A stretch of 64,000 nt of DNA from Selaginella moellendorffii (GCF_000143415.4 NW_003314358.1:605109-669108); one strand, 5' to 3'; shown: positions 25,196 to 37,960, numbered from the stretch's first letter. Program-made: numbers and translations. The notes: generated by a model from the letters alone, not told the origin.

Positions 25196-26974
25196 TCAAA
25201 GTCGAAGTTTTGGGGAATTCTTCAAGTCCCATTCGCTCGAGTGTTGGAGAATGTTGGCCATGAGCACGTACGCAGCTGAGTTGCAAGGATCGAGCTCCAG
25301 TATGCTTCCGTATGCGGCCCGACCAACGTCGACGTTTTTCCACTTGTGACAGGCGCCGAGAACACTCATCCACAAGCTTGGTGTGGGCGAGGCACCGGAC
25401 ATCCCCCTCAGTACTGCCACTGCTTCGTCGAGAAGGTTAGCTCGGCCTAGGAGGTCCACCAAGCAGCTATAGTGCTCGATCCCTGGAGTGATACTGCGCT
25501 GCGTCATAGCTCTAAACACCTCCTTCCCGTTCTCCACATGTCCGGCGTGTGCACACGCTGTGAGAACCGTAAGATAGGTGACCGAGTCCGGAGCTAAACT
25601 CGTCCGACACAGAGCTTCGAATGCTTCCAGCACTTCTGTGATCTCTCCCTGATGGCTATAGCCTGCTAGCAGCGCGTTCCAAGTTACCAAGTCGATGCTT
25701 GCCATGGACTCGAAAACTTGCCGCGCTCGATTCATACTTCCAGACTTCCCGTAGAAATCCACCAGAGAAGTTGCGACTCCCGGCTGGCCTTCTACTCCAG
25801 CAGTGCATATCTTGGCATGAATTCTCCTCCCAGCTCCGGAAAAACCTTGGCTTGCGCAAGCCTTGAGCATGGCCACAAAAGTTGCTGGATTCGGAGCGCA
25901 GCCATCACCCTCCATTTTCTCAAAGAGCTCTAGCGCCATCTCTGCCTGTCCACCTTGTGCATAGCCCAGTATCATCGCCGACCACGAAACCACGTCTCGG
26001 AAAGACCTCTTCATCCTCTGGAAAATGCTCCAAGCCTCTCCCAGGCTTCCGCACTTGCAGTACATATCCACGAGAGAGCTCGCGATCGAAGCATGGAGCT
26101 CGAATCCAGAGCCTCGAATCTGACAGTGCAAAGCTCGCCCGATCTCCAAGCTCTTGAGCTTCACCACCTTTCCATCCACAAGCTCGCCTTCTTCGACCAC
26201 CGCTAGAGCCGCGCAAGCTTTTATCACTGCGAGGTAAGTCACTCGGTTTGGAGCGCAAGGCATCCTCCGGAAAGTTTCTAGCGCCAACTTTGCATCGCCA
26301 GCCTCGGCAAATCCCAAGATCATCGCACTCCACGAGACGACGTTGCGTTCTTCCATTCTTCCAAACAAATCCCGGGCATCCACCGAGCTCCCACACTTCC
26401 AGTACAGATCCACCAGCGTGCTGGCCACGAACAAGTCCGATTCCAATCCGTTCTGGCAAATCTCCAAGTGAAGAGCTCGAGCGGTTTCGAGTGCCTGTTC
26501 TCGAGAGTTCTCGCAAGTCGCGGCACAAGCCTTGAGAGCCGCCAAGTAAGTGACGCGATTTGGAGCGATGGAATCGTCGCTGTCTTGCTTCATTCTCTGG
26601 AAGAGTCCTAGTGCCAAATCCCCTTTCCCATTCTCGGCGTAGCCCAGGATCATCGCACTCCAAGACACCACAGAGCGATCTTCCATGGCATCGAAAACCT
26701 CGCGAGCCTCGTCGATGCTGCGGCATTTCGCATACATAGTGACCAGGGCGCTCGCAATGTCGGCGTCGATGCCATCGTCGCCATGGAAGCCCGGGGATGC
26801 CCGGCGATTCTTGATGATGTAATCGTGGATTCGCTTACCGGACTGGAAATCCCCGACGCGGCCGCACGCCTTGAGCGCTGCCGCGATGATGGATTTCGTC
26901 GGGGAGGAGCCCTCGCTCTGGATCCGGTCGAAGGCGTGGATTGAATCCCTCACGCTGCGCATTCCATTAAACAA
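25196..26974 (-). CDS. PLS-type PPR protein with truncated E region, 592 aa
   Basis: Intronless. It starts MFNGMRSVRDSIHAFDRIQS. PLS triplets are clear: ALKACGRVGDFQSGKRIHDY, VTMYAKCRSIDEAREVFDAM, VVSWSAMILGYAENGKGDLA, then similar triplets twice more before DSVTYLTVLTACAHAGHVEN and YSCLVDLLGRANLLDEA. The E1-like part reads SLWMSVLGACHKWKN and LELDPCNSAAYVLMANILQH, after which the family pattern breaks and the frame ends. No E+ or DYW domain is present, and the loss may be recent: the alternative frame just before the stop is still open. The protein likely binds organellar RNA; no clear transit peptide is visible, so the true start may be upstream or the N-terminus incomplete. Confidence 0.85.
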   Translation of the reverse strand: MFNGMRSVRDSIHAFDRIQSEGSSPTKSIIAAALKACGRVGDFQSGKRIHDYIIKNRRASPGFHGDDGIDADIASALVTMYAKCRSIDEAREVFDAMEDRSVVSWSAMILGYAENGKGDLALGLFQRMKQDSDDSIAPNRVTYLAALKACAATCENSREQALETARALHLEICQNGLESDLFVASTLVDLYWKCGSSVDARDLFGRMEERNVVSWSAMILGFAEAGDAKLALETFRRMPCAPNRVTYLAVIKACAALAVVEEGELVDGKVVKLKSLEIGRALHCQIRGSGFELHASIASSLVDMYCKCGSLGEAWSIFQRMKRSFRDVVSWSAMILGYAQGGQAEMALELFEKMEGDGCAPNPATFVAMLKACASQGFSGAGRRIHAKICTAGVEGQPGVATSLVDFYGKSGSMNRARQVFESMASIDLVTWNALLAGYSHQGEITEVLEAFEALCRTSLAPDSVTYLTVLTACAHAGHVENGKEVFRAMTQRSITPGIEHYSCLVDLLGRANLLDEAVAVLRGMSGASPTPSLWMSVLGACHKWKNVDVGRAAYGSILELDPCNSAAYVLMANILQHSSEWDLKNSPKLRL

Positions 26975-27760
26975 AAGTTAGGGTTCTTTCAAAGAATTGA
27001 CCGTTCAAACTTGAGATTTTTCATGTGGTTTCAATAGAAGCATTCTTTAACTACCATTGATCAGTTAAGAACTTTTTGCTCTTTTAGTAAATTGGTTCTT
27101 CCAAGCAAACACTAAGAGAATAAGAAATGCTAAAAAAAATTATTTAGTTAAAACATAAAATTTTATTAAAACTTTGTTACTAATTAAAGGTTAAAATAAG
27201 AATTAAATCTAAATTAACAAATTAGTTCATGTTTGATTTTTTATATTTGTTTTTAAGGAGCGTTAATAACTTAGAATGCAATAAATCCCAAATAAAAATC
27301 GTCATCGATGCGGCACTTTGCTCGGAATCTGCAATATAGTCAACAAAAGCAAAGACTATATTGCATAAAAGCGCTTTAAAATTTGCAACACAGCCAACAA
27401 AAATAAAAATTATATCGCGTGAAGGCGCTTCCAGATCTGTATCATAGTTACCAAGTGTAAAAGGGCCTTAACATCCTATATGCAAAAGAGAAAATTAAAT
27501 GTAAATGCGTTCATTCAATATTTAGTGTTTTTTTACAAGAATATTAAAATAAAATTAATTTTTAACTTTAAGATTAATTAATATTTAAAATAAAATGAAA
27601 AACTTTAGTTCAGAAAGATATTAAAATGATGTGTAAGATATCATTAAAAAATATCAATGATATAGCAAATATAAAAATTAACATTCTAGAAACGTTTATT
27701 GTTATAAAATTCAGAAGAAATAAATCTACTACTATAAGGAGCAAACGCCGAACTTTGTGG
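26975..27760. other. AT-rich spacer
   Basis: Poly-A/T-rich sequence with no coding signal. Around 27310-27450 the phrase CAACAAAAGCAAAGACTATATTGCATAAAAGCGCTT-like recurs once in altered form, hinting at a short old duplication. Confidence 0.4.
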
Positions 27761-27848
27761 GCCGCCGGATCTGGCCAATCACAGCCGTCCGATGGAGGGT
27801 AACTGTAAAGGGGTTATTTCTTTAACCACGTGTTAGCGAATAATCGTG

Positions 27849-27925
27849 CTGATGTTTGCTCCCGGCCAATGGGAGGCGGCCAAGCCGCATGGGGCAGGAG
27901 AGGAAGGCCCAGCAACACGTGGCAC
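27849..27925 (+). repeat. Dispersed promoter-like repeat, diverged third copy
   Basis: CTGATGTTTGCTCCCGGCCA and the following ~55 bases match the 108-bp repeats at 62026 and 62746 (a few mismatches, then divergence after CACGTG). It contains a CCAAT box and a G-box core. A PPR gene piece starts immediately downstream. Confidence 0.8.
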
Positions 27926-27934
27926 ATGCAAAGT

Positions 27935-28146
27935 GTTGACCGGAGATTGCTGCTCCAGGGCGTCACTCCAGGCAGGATCAAGTCCGTTGCGGCCCTTGGA
28001 GCGTGTTGTGGATCGCGATTTCTTCCGGTGGGTAAGCAAATCCACTCCCAAATGGTTGCTGTGGGCTGGGATTCGAGCTTGATCATGTCTACTGCGCTGA
28101 TTGACATGTATGCCGCGTGTGGCAGCTTGCGAGGCGCCAGTTGTTA
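27935..28146 (+). pseudogene. Captured PPR gene fragment
   Basis: One frame reads GRIKSVAALGACCGSRFLPV, GKQIHSQMVAVGWDSS and LIMSTALIDMYAACGSLRGA, which is one and a half PLS-type PPR motifs without start or end. It abuts the dispersed repeat on the left and an RCL1-like fragment on the right, so it is part of a mosaic of gene scraps. Confidence 0.75.
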
Positions 28147-28149
28147 ACT

Positions 28150-29101
28150 AGGACTCTTTGTGGCCTGTGACAGGCATTGCAAATGACAGTAGGGATCCCT
28201 GCGTCGACACCTTTCGCACAGCAACACTGCCAATGCTTAAGCACTTTGGTGTTCCAATCGAATTCCTAGAACTCAAGGTTGTTGCCTGCGGAGCTCCGCC
28301 CTTGGGTGGCAGTGAAGTCGTCCTCAAAGTTCCCATTGTTCCCAAGAGCCTCACGGTCAGTTTCTCCAAACTCCTCTTCTTTTCTTTCTCTCCTCGCTAA
28401 GAATCCTTCACCAAGCTGCTACATGGGTGGATGAGGGCATGGTGAAACGTATCTGAGGAGTGAGTTACTCCACACGCATCTCACCTCATATGGCCAATCA
28501 AATGTGGCATGCTAAATCGCTTGCTCCCCGACGTGTACATCTTTACTGATCACTACACTGGTTCGGAGTCTGGGAAGTAAGTTCCATGATTTTGTGCTGC
28601 AAAGTAAACTTTTTTCATCTTGCGTCCTTTGTCATGGCACAGATCTCCGGGCTATGGGATCTCACTGGTGACAAAAATGACCACCGGCTGCATTTTAAGC
28701 TCCGAGTGCGCGGCTACGCATTTAGGAGCATCCGAGCTCCAGCTTCCAGAGGACCTGGGGATGCAAGCAGCCATGTCCTTGCTACAGGAGATAAAGCTGG
28801 GAGGAGTTGTAAATTCAACTCACCAGGTATCTATCTGTGAAGCTGGAAAAGAAAGAAGGCGATCTCACAAACTTTCCTGTTTGCCATACAGGGGTTGCTG
28901 TTCATCCTCTGTGCTCTGTGCCCGGAAGATGTTTCCAAAGTCAGCGTCGGGAAGCTCTCTTCTTACGGTATCAAGACCCTGCAACACATCAAAGAATTCC
29001 TGGGAGTGCAGTTTAGTATCAAGCTTGACCCGGCGACAGGCACGGCTCTACTTACGTGCATTGGAAGTGGCTTCCAAAATCTCTACAGGAAAGTTTCATG
29101 A
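28150..29101 (+). pseudogene. 5'-truncated RNA 3'-terminal phosphate cyclase-like (RCL1) pseudogene
   Basis: Family blocks are clear: TGIANDSRDPCVDTFRTATL, KHFGVPIEFLELKVVACGAP with PLGGSEVVLKVPIV, WVDEGMVKRI, LLPDVYIFTDHYTGSESGK, SPGYGISLVTKMTTGCILSS, and a C-terminus with GKLSSYGIKTLQHIKEFLG and LLTCIGSGFQNLYRKVS then stop. RCL1/Rcl1p functions in 18S rRNA processing in the nucleolus. The first ~110 residues expected for the family are absent. A stop follows VKRI, and a one-base shift separates that exon from LLPDVYIF. Intron remnants with GT/AG remain. It begins right after the PPR scrap, so its 5' end was lost in a rearrangement. Confidence 0.8.
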
Positions 29102-29159
29102 GTCACTGGGGCCATAGCTCTAACAAAAGGAAACCGAATCAGTTACATGGAACTTTTTC

Positions 29160-29430
29160 TTACCACGCTAGAAGCCATCGGTCTTTTCCAGCAGCAGCGC
29201 GTCCACTCTCCTTGATGTGCACAGCGATTTGAGCTGCGGCCTCAAACTCCAACCAGCCATCCACGACGATCATCTGCCTCTCATCATCATCATCTGCTGA
29301 TGCTCCCACTGAAGATAAGAAGCTGGAATACACTTTGGACGCGTTCACTATGTCCGTCACTACCAGCCGGGGGCTCTCGAAGTCCGGATGGCAGTGAGCT
29401 CCCGGAGGAACTTGAGCATGCAGCTGAAGA
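29160..29430 (-). pseudogene. Probable DExH-box helicase C-terminal (OB-fold) fragment
   Basis: Minus strand reads HPDFESPRLVVTDIVNASKV and, further on, QMIVVDGWLEFEAAAQIAVH then IKE. The spacing resembles the OB-fold near the end of DHX36-like helicases (a V-D-x-W-x-x-F-x-A-x-x-x-x-x-h-x-K-E pattern). No helicase motor motifs are present nearby. It is tail-to-tail with the RCL1-like pseudogene. The assignment is tentative. Confidence 0.4.
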
Positions 29431-29519
29431 TCGAGAACATTTTCCCATTAGATGTCTCCCGCATCAAACGTTGATGTCTTTTAGTGACTCAAGAACAGTG
29501 TAAGGCGTGGGCATTTTAG

Positions 29520-31550
29520 ACACAATCGGCTGAAAAAGTGTTTTAACCTGCAAAGAAGTCCAATGAAACCAGTTCCAGGAGACATTTTGTATCTCCCGAA
29601 CTATTTTTTGCTGTATATCCTGATGAAAATGGCAGTAAGAGGTGTGAGAAAAATTCCAAGTTGAACTAACTCACAGTGAAACCCTGCCTCCCCCCCACCG
29701 CAATATAGACTGTAGTTCAAAGTTCGTTACTTGAGAACAAAGAGTGAAAACTAAGTCATGATGAGAACTCCCCAATTCTTATGAACCGCACAAATCTAAC
29801 TTAATTTTTCACAGGCATTTTGCACAGGCATCTGCCTATCCTCACTCAAAAGTAGTCACTTTACTTTTAAACCACATTAGATCAAAAGTGCAAAAGATCA
29901 AAATGTTGAAACCATATTAGAAGTTAAAAAGTAAGGCTTATTACTAGATGATTAGGGTTTCTCTCAAACAGACATCATTTTTTGGCTAAATCACAACTGT
30001 GGGGGGCTTTAACAATAAAAGTACATATTTATATTTTTATATGTAGCCTTAGTTATTTATAATTATCAAAAAAACTACGATAATGTATGTAGTATTTGAT
30101 TAAACAATAATATTTTAAAATATTTTTACTAATTTATTAGTATATAATACTATGGAATATAATATTTGAAATTATTATATATATCTATAAATAATTATTA
30201 GGTTGATTGGATCTGGGTAGTAATATATTAATGTTCATAAAAACTTATTGTTTTATATTTTGAGTAAAACTTATAATTAATTAATGTCTTGCAGTAATTA
30301 TTCTCTTTTATTTGTTTTTAATTTTTTATTTGTCAATTTGTTTTCTAAATATATTCATATTTCCAAATAATAATTTGTATATAATATTTTTATGAATGAA
30401 TATTTTATCTTATTTATGCCTAGGAATATATTTTTTCTAAATAGTTATATTAATCAAGTGTACAAGAATTTATTTATTTATTCATCTAGCATTTTCTAGG
30501 CATAATTCTCTCAATCAAAGTGGAATATAATATTTGTTGTTTAAATACTATTCTAATTTAGTTTTTAATATATTAAAAAATCAAAAAAATATTTTGCTAA
30601 TTACACAGCATATGCTGGGCAAGTGCTAGTATTTACATAACAATGTTATATAATATTTAAAAAAAGGTAAATTTTAAATTGGTTTCTACTTTATTTAACA
30701 TCTTTTTGCTATGGTGGTGTACAGTAAAATCTTATAAGTAAAATTAACTTTTCTTTACACCCAAATAAAAACAATATTTAAAATAAAATGTAAAATTTAG
30801 CTCAAGATGAATTTATAAGGTATTTTCTCAAAAATAAAATTTAAATATTAACATTATTTTCTTATATAAAATGTTTTGGATAAAAAATTATTTTTCTCTC
30901 ATAATTATTTATATTAGTCAATTTTTAACTATTAATATAAAAAATTCAAATTTATATAAAACTTTAAACTAGTTCATTTTTACATTACCTTTGGAGCTCA
31001 CAAGAAGTGTTTTGTCAATTTACTTTTTAAGTAATTTTTAAAGAATATTGAATGAAGTATTAAAATTTATATTTATAATAATATAAATAATATGCAAAAA
31101 TGTGAATATTTTAAATAAGCTTATTTTATCTTCTTGCTAAATTTATATGAGTATAAAAAATTAAAAAAATCAATGTCTATATCATTATAAACTTCAAATA
31201 CAATAATTTTTCTATATTATAAATTGCAAAAAGTTAGTTATATGTCACCATAAATTTAAAATGTATTACTTTTTCACACTATTAAGTTTTTTCTCATGAA
31301 TATTTATATAATTCTAGATGGTCAATAACATATAAATATATATAATAATTTAATTTTTGTTTATATCTTTAAATATATTATATCAATTATAGTAGATAGA
31401 TTTTAATTATTTAAATTTTAAATATTAAAAATATATAAAATATTAAACTAGCTAGTTTTAATTTCTAGTTTTTACTTTACCTTCAGAGTTAATAAAAGTT
31501 ATTTGATCAAATATTTGAATAATATATAAATAATATAATATTTTATATGT
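29520..31550. other. Long AT-rich spacer
   Basis: Strongly AT-rich, without ORFs of note. I see no terminal repeats or coding motifs. It may be decayed transposon sequence. Confidence 0.5.
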
Positions 31551-31722
31551 GAGGGCCAAGTGTACAACTATGATGCCATATACTAATATTAGCGTAGTGA
31601 GATTTGGTAGCTGTCGGATTGATTTTAATCCGGACCATTCACTCTTGTATATAAGATAGAGTTTTTGGGCTAATTGATATTCACATTTTCTGTATTCTCA
31701 TTTCATATTCCAAACACTTATA
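31551..31722 (+). repeat. 5' LTR of the Ty3/gypsy element
   Basis: It starts TGTGAGGGCCAAGTGTA and ends near ATTCCAAACACTTATA. About 170 bp, and alignable along its length to the LTR at 48755. Right after it, TTGGTGGAGTTGAGGGGC resembles a tRNA primer-binding site of plant gypsy elements (TTGGCGCCGTTGCCGGGG). A TATATAAG box lies inside. Confidence 0.75.
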
Positions 31723-34700
31723 TTGGTGGAGTTGAGGGGCACCTTTGATTGTTCCTGAGGAGTGATTGAATTTGGGATTTTAGTTTAGATCTAACTTTTG
31801 CATTGTCTAAATCTAACTTTTTCCATTTCTTTTTTTTTGTTTTTTCTTTTTAAAATTTTGGTTTAGATCTAGCATTTTGCATTGCCTAGATCTACCATTT
31901 CTTTTTAGCTTTTTGTCATTTCTCTTGTTTTGCTCTTTCTTCGTTCATCTTCATGGTAGATTAGCAATCTCCTCCTTTGACTTTAGAGTAGCAATTGGTA
32001 CAATTGCTTGATGCTATGTGTTTGCAATTGAACAACTAAACTCAATTGATGGCAGCCTTCACGGCACATTCTGCTCTTGGTGCCAATCCTCACGTTCAAC
32101 TGAAGTTCTTTCTCAGGAATCTTGGGGATGATGTGTACCATTGGTTTGATCACTTCACGGTGATTGCCACATATCATTATTGGGATGATGCTCCACGTTT
32201 GCATGAGTTTCCCATGTGTCTTCAAGGGACAGCGTTGTAGTGGTACAATGGTTTGAGCGCAGCCACTCGTGGGGATTGGAGTGTTCTCCTAGATGTTGTC
32301 AAACCCGCCTTCGGACATGCCGACGATTGTGATGATGCCTTCCAACAATTGCATCATCTTTGCCAAAGGCCATCTGAGTCGGTGATGCAATTTAGTGTTT
32401 GTTTCTAAAGTCTTTTGCTTCGTGCGGAGCCAAATATGTCAGAGTTAATCAAGTTAGAAATCTTGTGGCCAGCACTTCATCAAAATCTTGTTGTTGGACT
32501 TGTGCATGCACTTGCTCTCGCCACCCTTGACAATGCTCTTTGCTTGGCACAACGTTATGAGACGTCGTTTCTTTCACTTCTCACTGCACATCCTTTAGCT
32601 CCACTTCCTATGGGTGATGGTCCTATTCCAATGGAGGTTGATGCTGCTGCTGCTCGAGTCCAAGGATAAGGGCGAGGACGTGGTCATGGCCGTGATGGTC
32701 ACTATTAGGCGTGTGATGAAGTTAGTCATACTTAATAGACATTGTTGGCATTTTCCGGATTGGCGACCTCCATTTTCTGGGTGGAGACTTTGGCGTCAGC
32801 AATGTCCTGTTGGTGCTGCTGCAGTGGAAGGTTTAGACACCAAGATGCATCCGGGAAATGAGGAGTCGCGCGAGTAACGGAGGGACCTTACGCAAATAAG
32901 TTAGTGACCCCTCTATCTTTCTTTCGGGAGTATTATCAAAGGGTTCACTCAGCACCGGTTTATCCAGTGTTTACTTTCCAAGCTTGTTTTTATAACAAGA
33001 AGTCTCCTATTATTCTCTCTATGTTGGTTGATACAAATTTGAGTTTATCTTCTATTGCTCAACCTGTTGCCACACATTGCTATCTACACTTGCGTCGTGC
33101 AGTAGAACCAGTTTTCATTCTTTATGGCATCGGCCATACACATGCATGTGCATGGGATGAGGTGGACCTAGTTGTGCATGTAGGTGATTTTGAGCTTGAG
33201 TTGCAGTCATTGTGGGTGGTGCCGAGTCAAGCTTTTGACCTCATTCTTGGTATGGATTGGTTGCAGCGCAATTATGTCAAATGTGACTTTGAAGCTTCTC
33301 CCCCTTGTCTCATACTTCTTTATGTTTTATCCATTCCTCTAATTTCTATACCTCTTCATCCCTCTACTTCTACCTTTGCTTCCATTACTTTTGTTCCCCC
33401 ACTATTTCTTCCTGTATTTCTGTTTTGTTTTGCTCTTCCCTTTTCTGATCCCTCTAACGATCTTTATGTTGCAGTGGTTGACTGGCTCATGAAAGAGTAT
33501 TCTGATCTCTTTGAATTTGACCTATCGTTTTGGGGCCAAGATTGCCACATATCATCCGACTTCAACCGGGAATGCTCATCCAATCAAAGTTCCTGTTCAT
33601 CATCAGTCACCCAAGGAGATCAAGATTTTACATGCAAACATCAAGGAGATGTTGGAGAAGGGTGTTATTCAGAAGTTGCGAAGTCCTTGGGCATGTGAAC
33701 CTCATCTTGTGACGAAGCCTGATGGGAGTATTCGTTTTTGCATTGACTATTGTCTATTAAACGAAGTGATGATCCAAGATGTGTACCCTTTTCCTCACAC
33801 TGCTAATCTCTTAAATCGTCTGGGGCAAAGTCGTTGATTCACTAAGCTAGATCTTACTTCTAGGTATTAGCAAGTACCAATGGCTGAAGAAGATATTCTT
33901 AGCTTTTCGTACACCATTTGGTTTATACGAGTTCTTGGTGATGCAGTTTGGTTTGAATAATGCTCCAGCAACTTTCCAGCGGATGATGGACGAGGTTCTT
34001 TGCAATATAAGTGTTGGATTGGCTACGCAATGTTGGTTTAAAGTTGAAGCAGTTGAAGTGCATGTTTGGGTCCAAGGACACAACTTATCTTAGGTACCGT
34101 ATTTCTCGTGATGGTTTGCAAGTTAATCCTGACAAACTTGTGGCTGTTCTAAAGTTCCATACTCCGAAGTGTGTGAATGATGTGCAATGTTTCCTTGGCA
34201 AGATGCAGTATCTCGGTCATTTTGTGCATTATCTTTCTGATCGCACTGCACCGTTGCGAGCATTGCTGAAGTCATCAACATTATCTTTCATTTGATCTCC
34301 GGATTGTGAGCAGGTGTTCATGGATCTCAAAAAGCTATTGACAACTCCTTTGGGTTTGGCATATCCTAACTACACTCGACTTTTTATTTTGCGCGTGGAT
34401 GCTTTTGACATTGGTCTTGGAGGTGTGTTGATGCAAGAAAGCTCGAGTGTGCCTGGTCAGCGCCATCCCATTGTGTATATAAACTATACATTACAATTAG
34501 CAGAGATGAACTACTCCACGATAAAGAAGGAGTGTTTAGTAGTAGTATGGGGTTTCAAGAAACTTTATGCATATCTACATGGTTCTCAGATGTTATTTGA
34601 AGGTGACCATGCTGCCGTTACTTCATTATTGAAGCGAAAGAACTTGGTTTGTCATACTACTTGGTGGGCTTTGAAGTTTCAGATGGGTTTGAGAATTCTA

Positions 34701-36100
34701 CATCACTTGCTGATGACTTGCCTTTTCAGCATTTACATTCTCAATATCGTCTTGAAGATAACCTTCTTTATTTTGTGGGGACGGATCTTAATGATCATTT
34801 ATGGCTGGTGGTGCCTTCTATCTTTATTCTGCGGTTTCTCCATGCCTACCATGATTCTCTTGTTCTAGGTGGGCATATGGGACATCGTCATATAACCGAG
34901 AAGCTGCGCAGGTCTTTCTATTAGCCAGAGATGCGACGTGATATTATCTGGTATGTGCGTAGCTGCATTTGGTGCAAAGATCGTAATACTCCCCCTCGTG
35001 TTACGGAAGGACAGTTGGACTCAATTGCAGTTTCCCGTCTATTTGAGTTGATGGCATTTGATCTTATGGGACCTTTTCCAAGGTCGACTGCTGGCAATGA
35101 GTATGTTATTATTGTTTTTGACTACTTAACTCGTTGGGTGGAAGATGGTGCTCTTGCTAGCGCCTCTACAACTGCTGTTGGATACTTCCTCCTCAATCAA
35201 GTGGTGTTTTAACATTTTTGTCCAGAGCGGATTCTTTCGGATAATGGTCCTACATTTATGGTTGAGGCATTTCATGTTTTGACGTCTCGGTTGGGGATAC
35301 GCCACACTTTCACGAGTGATTATCATCCACAATCAAACGATCTGGTGAAATGGCTCGTTTGGGAGTATCATCTTTCTTTTGGGAGTATCATCAAGGGGTT
35401 CACTTTGCACTGGTTCATCCAATGTTTACTTTCCAAGCTCATTTTTATAACAAGAGGTCTTCTATTCTTCTCTCCATGTTGGTTGATACAGGTTCGAGTT
35501 TATTTTCTATTGCTCGACCTGTTGCCACACGTTGTCGTCTACACTTGCGTCGTGCGGCGGATCCAGTTTTCATTCTTTATGGCAACGGCCGTACACATGC
35601 ATGTGCACGAGATGAGGCGGACCTAGTTGTGCGTGTGGGCGATCTCGAGCTTGAGTTGCAGTCGTTGCGGGTGGTGCCGAGTCAAGCTTTTAACCTCATT
35701 CTTGGTATAGATTGGTTGTAGCGCAATCATGCCAAGTGTAACTTTGAGGCTTCTCCCCCTTGTCTCATACTTCTTTATGTTTCATCAATTCCTCTCACTT
35801 TTGTACCTTTTCGTCCTTTTACTTCTACCTCTACTTCCATTACTTTTGTCCCCCCACTATTTCCTCCTATGTTTCCATCTTGTTCTGCTCTTCCCTTTTT
35901 TGATCCCTTCGGTGATCTTTGTGTTGCAGTTGTTGATCGGCTCATGAAAGAGTGTTCTAATTTCTTTGAATTTGACATATCGTCTAGGGCCAAGATTGCC
36001 ACATGTCATCCAACTTCAACTGGGAATGCTCATCCAATCAAGGTTCCTGTTTGTCGTCGGTCACCCAAGGAGATTAAGATTTTACGTGCAAACATAATAA
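31551..36100 (+). mobile_element. Broken Ty3/gypsy LTR retrotransposon, gag-PR-RT-RH-INT plus a second PR region
   Basis: Order: LTR and primer site; gag-like region (32050-32670; FFLRNLGDDVYHWFDHF, with a stop after GTAL); protease region 1 (32930-33300; DTN in place of DTG, then DLILGMDWLQRNY); RT start (33620-33840; RSPWACEPHLVTKPDGSIRF, then frame breaks); RNase H (34314-34640; LRVDAFDIGLGGVLM); integrase (34860-35345; GHMGHRHITEKL, CIWCKD, MAFDLMGPFP, ILSDNGPTFMVEAF). At about 35350 the integrase stops and a second protease region begins (35381-35720, intact VDTGSS, NLILGIDWL), running to 36090. No 3' LTR follows. Several stops make it non-autonomous. Confidence 0.85.
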
Positions 36101-36104
36101 AACT

Positions 36105-37960
36105 TGGCTTTGCCACATGACATAATTATAGATGACAATATATGGCAATAGGTCAAACAATAGAAGATAAACTTGACTTTATATCAACTAATATAAAGAG
36201 GTTAATAAAGGATATTTTGTTATAAAAATGAATTTGGAAAATAAATATTAAATAAATTGGTGTTAAGTGAACTCTTTAATAATACTTTAGAATGAAAAAT
36301 GAAGGGGTCATTGATTTATTCATGCAAAGACCCTTCACTACTTGTATGATTTTTCATTTCCCAAGAAAATCTTTATATCAAGATTTTCCACCACAATAAC
36401 TTTAATAAAACATTATTAATGCCAAGGCCTCCACCCAAAAAAAGAGGATGCTAATTTGGAAAATACTAATAATACCAATATATGTGGCTAACTTTATCAC
36501 ATATCTAGCAGTAAACATTATAGCCATAACCATCATCGCCCTTATCCTTGAATATGGGTAACAACAACATCAACTTTTATGAATAATATCATCTCTAATG
36601 ACACACTTTGATTTACACAATGATATGAAATATTGTATTTCCCATTTGTCGATGTACATACTTTAACTCCACTTCATGTGAAAGGTGGCTAGAGAAAGTA
36701 TATACACAAGTCCCATAAGATCTTGACGAAATGCTAACCACAACATTTTTAATTTGATTTGCTCTAACATATTTAACTCTACATAAAACAAAAGGCTCTA
36801 GAAGTGAATGCTAAATTGCACACTTGGCTCAAATAACATTTAATAGAAATAATGCAATTGTTAAAACACATTATCACAATTATCAATATGTCCAAATATA
36901 TGGTTAATATGTTCAAATGAAGGCTCCAATCCAAATGAATGGCTACCTTTAAACCATTATACCACTATAATGTTATCCTTTGGAAACATATGGGAAACTC
37001 ACACAAATATTAAGTATTGTCCCAAAAATGATAAATAGCAATCATTGTAAAATGAGAAACTAATAATATATATCATCTTTAGAATTTCTATGAAAGAATT
37101 TCTGCTAAACATGAGGATTGGTAGACCGAATAGAAAGAGCTACATCATACATTATAAATGCCACTATCAATTGAGTTTAATTGTTCAATTACAACCATAT
37201 AGTATTGAGTAACTGCATTAATTATTACTCCAAAGTTAAAAAAGAAGGAGGTTACCACTTTATCATGAAAAAAAATAAATTACAAGAATAAAAGAGATCT
37301 AAATAATATAAAATCTAAATCAAAAACATTCCTTGGGCACAATTAAAGTTATCTCTAATGTGAATACATAAAATATGGAAATAGAATACATAAATATGCA
37401 TATTAGATTAGCCCAAAAGCCTTAACTATATATAGGAATAAGTAGTTTAAATTAAAATTAAATCAATATCTATCAAAATCCTACTATGTTAATATTAGTA
37501 TATGCATTACTTGCACCTCATAAACCAAAAAAAGAAAAAAAATTTGAAAGTTCCAAAAACTTAAAATAAATCTGAATTCAGATTTTATTATTTAGCAAGC
37601 ACAAAAGCCCATTTTTACAGCAATTTAAATAATATGGTATAAATTTGATCATCCATTTTAGCACATTTGATAGAAAATAGTTATTAGAAAAATCACTTTT
37701 AAGTCTACCACTTTACTAATTACATAAGATTATATTAACGATTTTTGTTTTGCCCATTTTATAAAAAAAATGTATGGAAAAAATATTTTATTACCCTTAA
37801 TCAGGAAACCAATTGTTCCTTTGTGCCACCTTTGCAAATTACAAAAAAACTGAGGGAGAAATGTGATTCCTACCCGCGGCAGCTGGATCGAATTACAATT
37901 CTCTAGCTCCTCCCATTGATTGAGTTACTTGAGAGAAGAAATATTTTCCCAGTTTTAGGG
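36105..37960. other. AT-rich spacer upstream of the SUMO protease gene
   Basis: No genes or repeats recognised. The last ~100 bases, GC-richer, should hold the promoter and leader of the gene at 37986. Confidence 0.45.

Noticed and set aside
25920-26726. 268-codon frame within the PLS PPR gene
   Set aside because: Same-strand shadow of the PPR repeats in another frame; Arg/Gly/Trp-rich, no domain.
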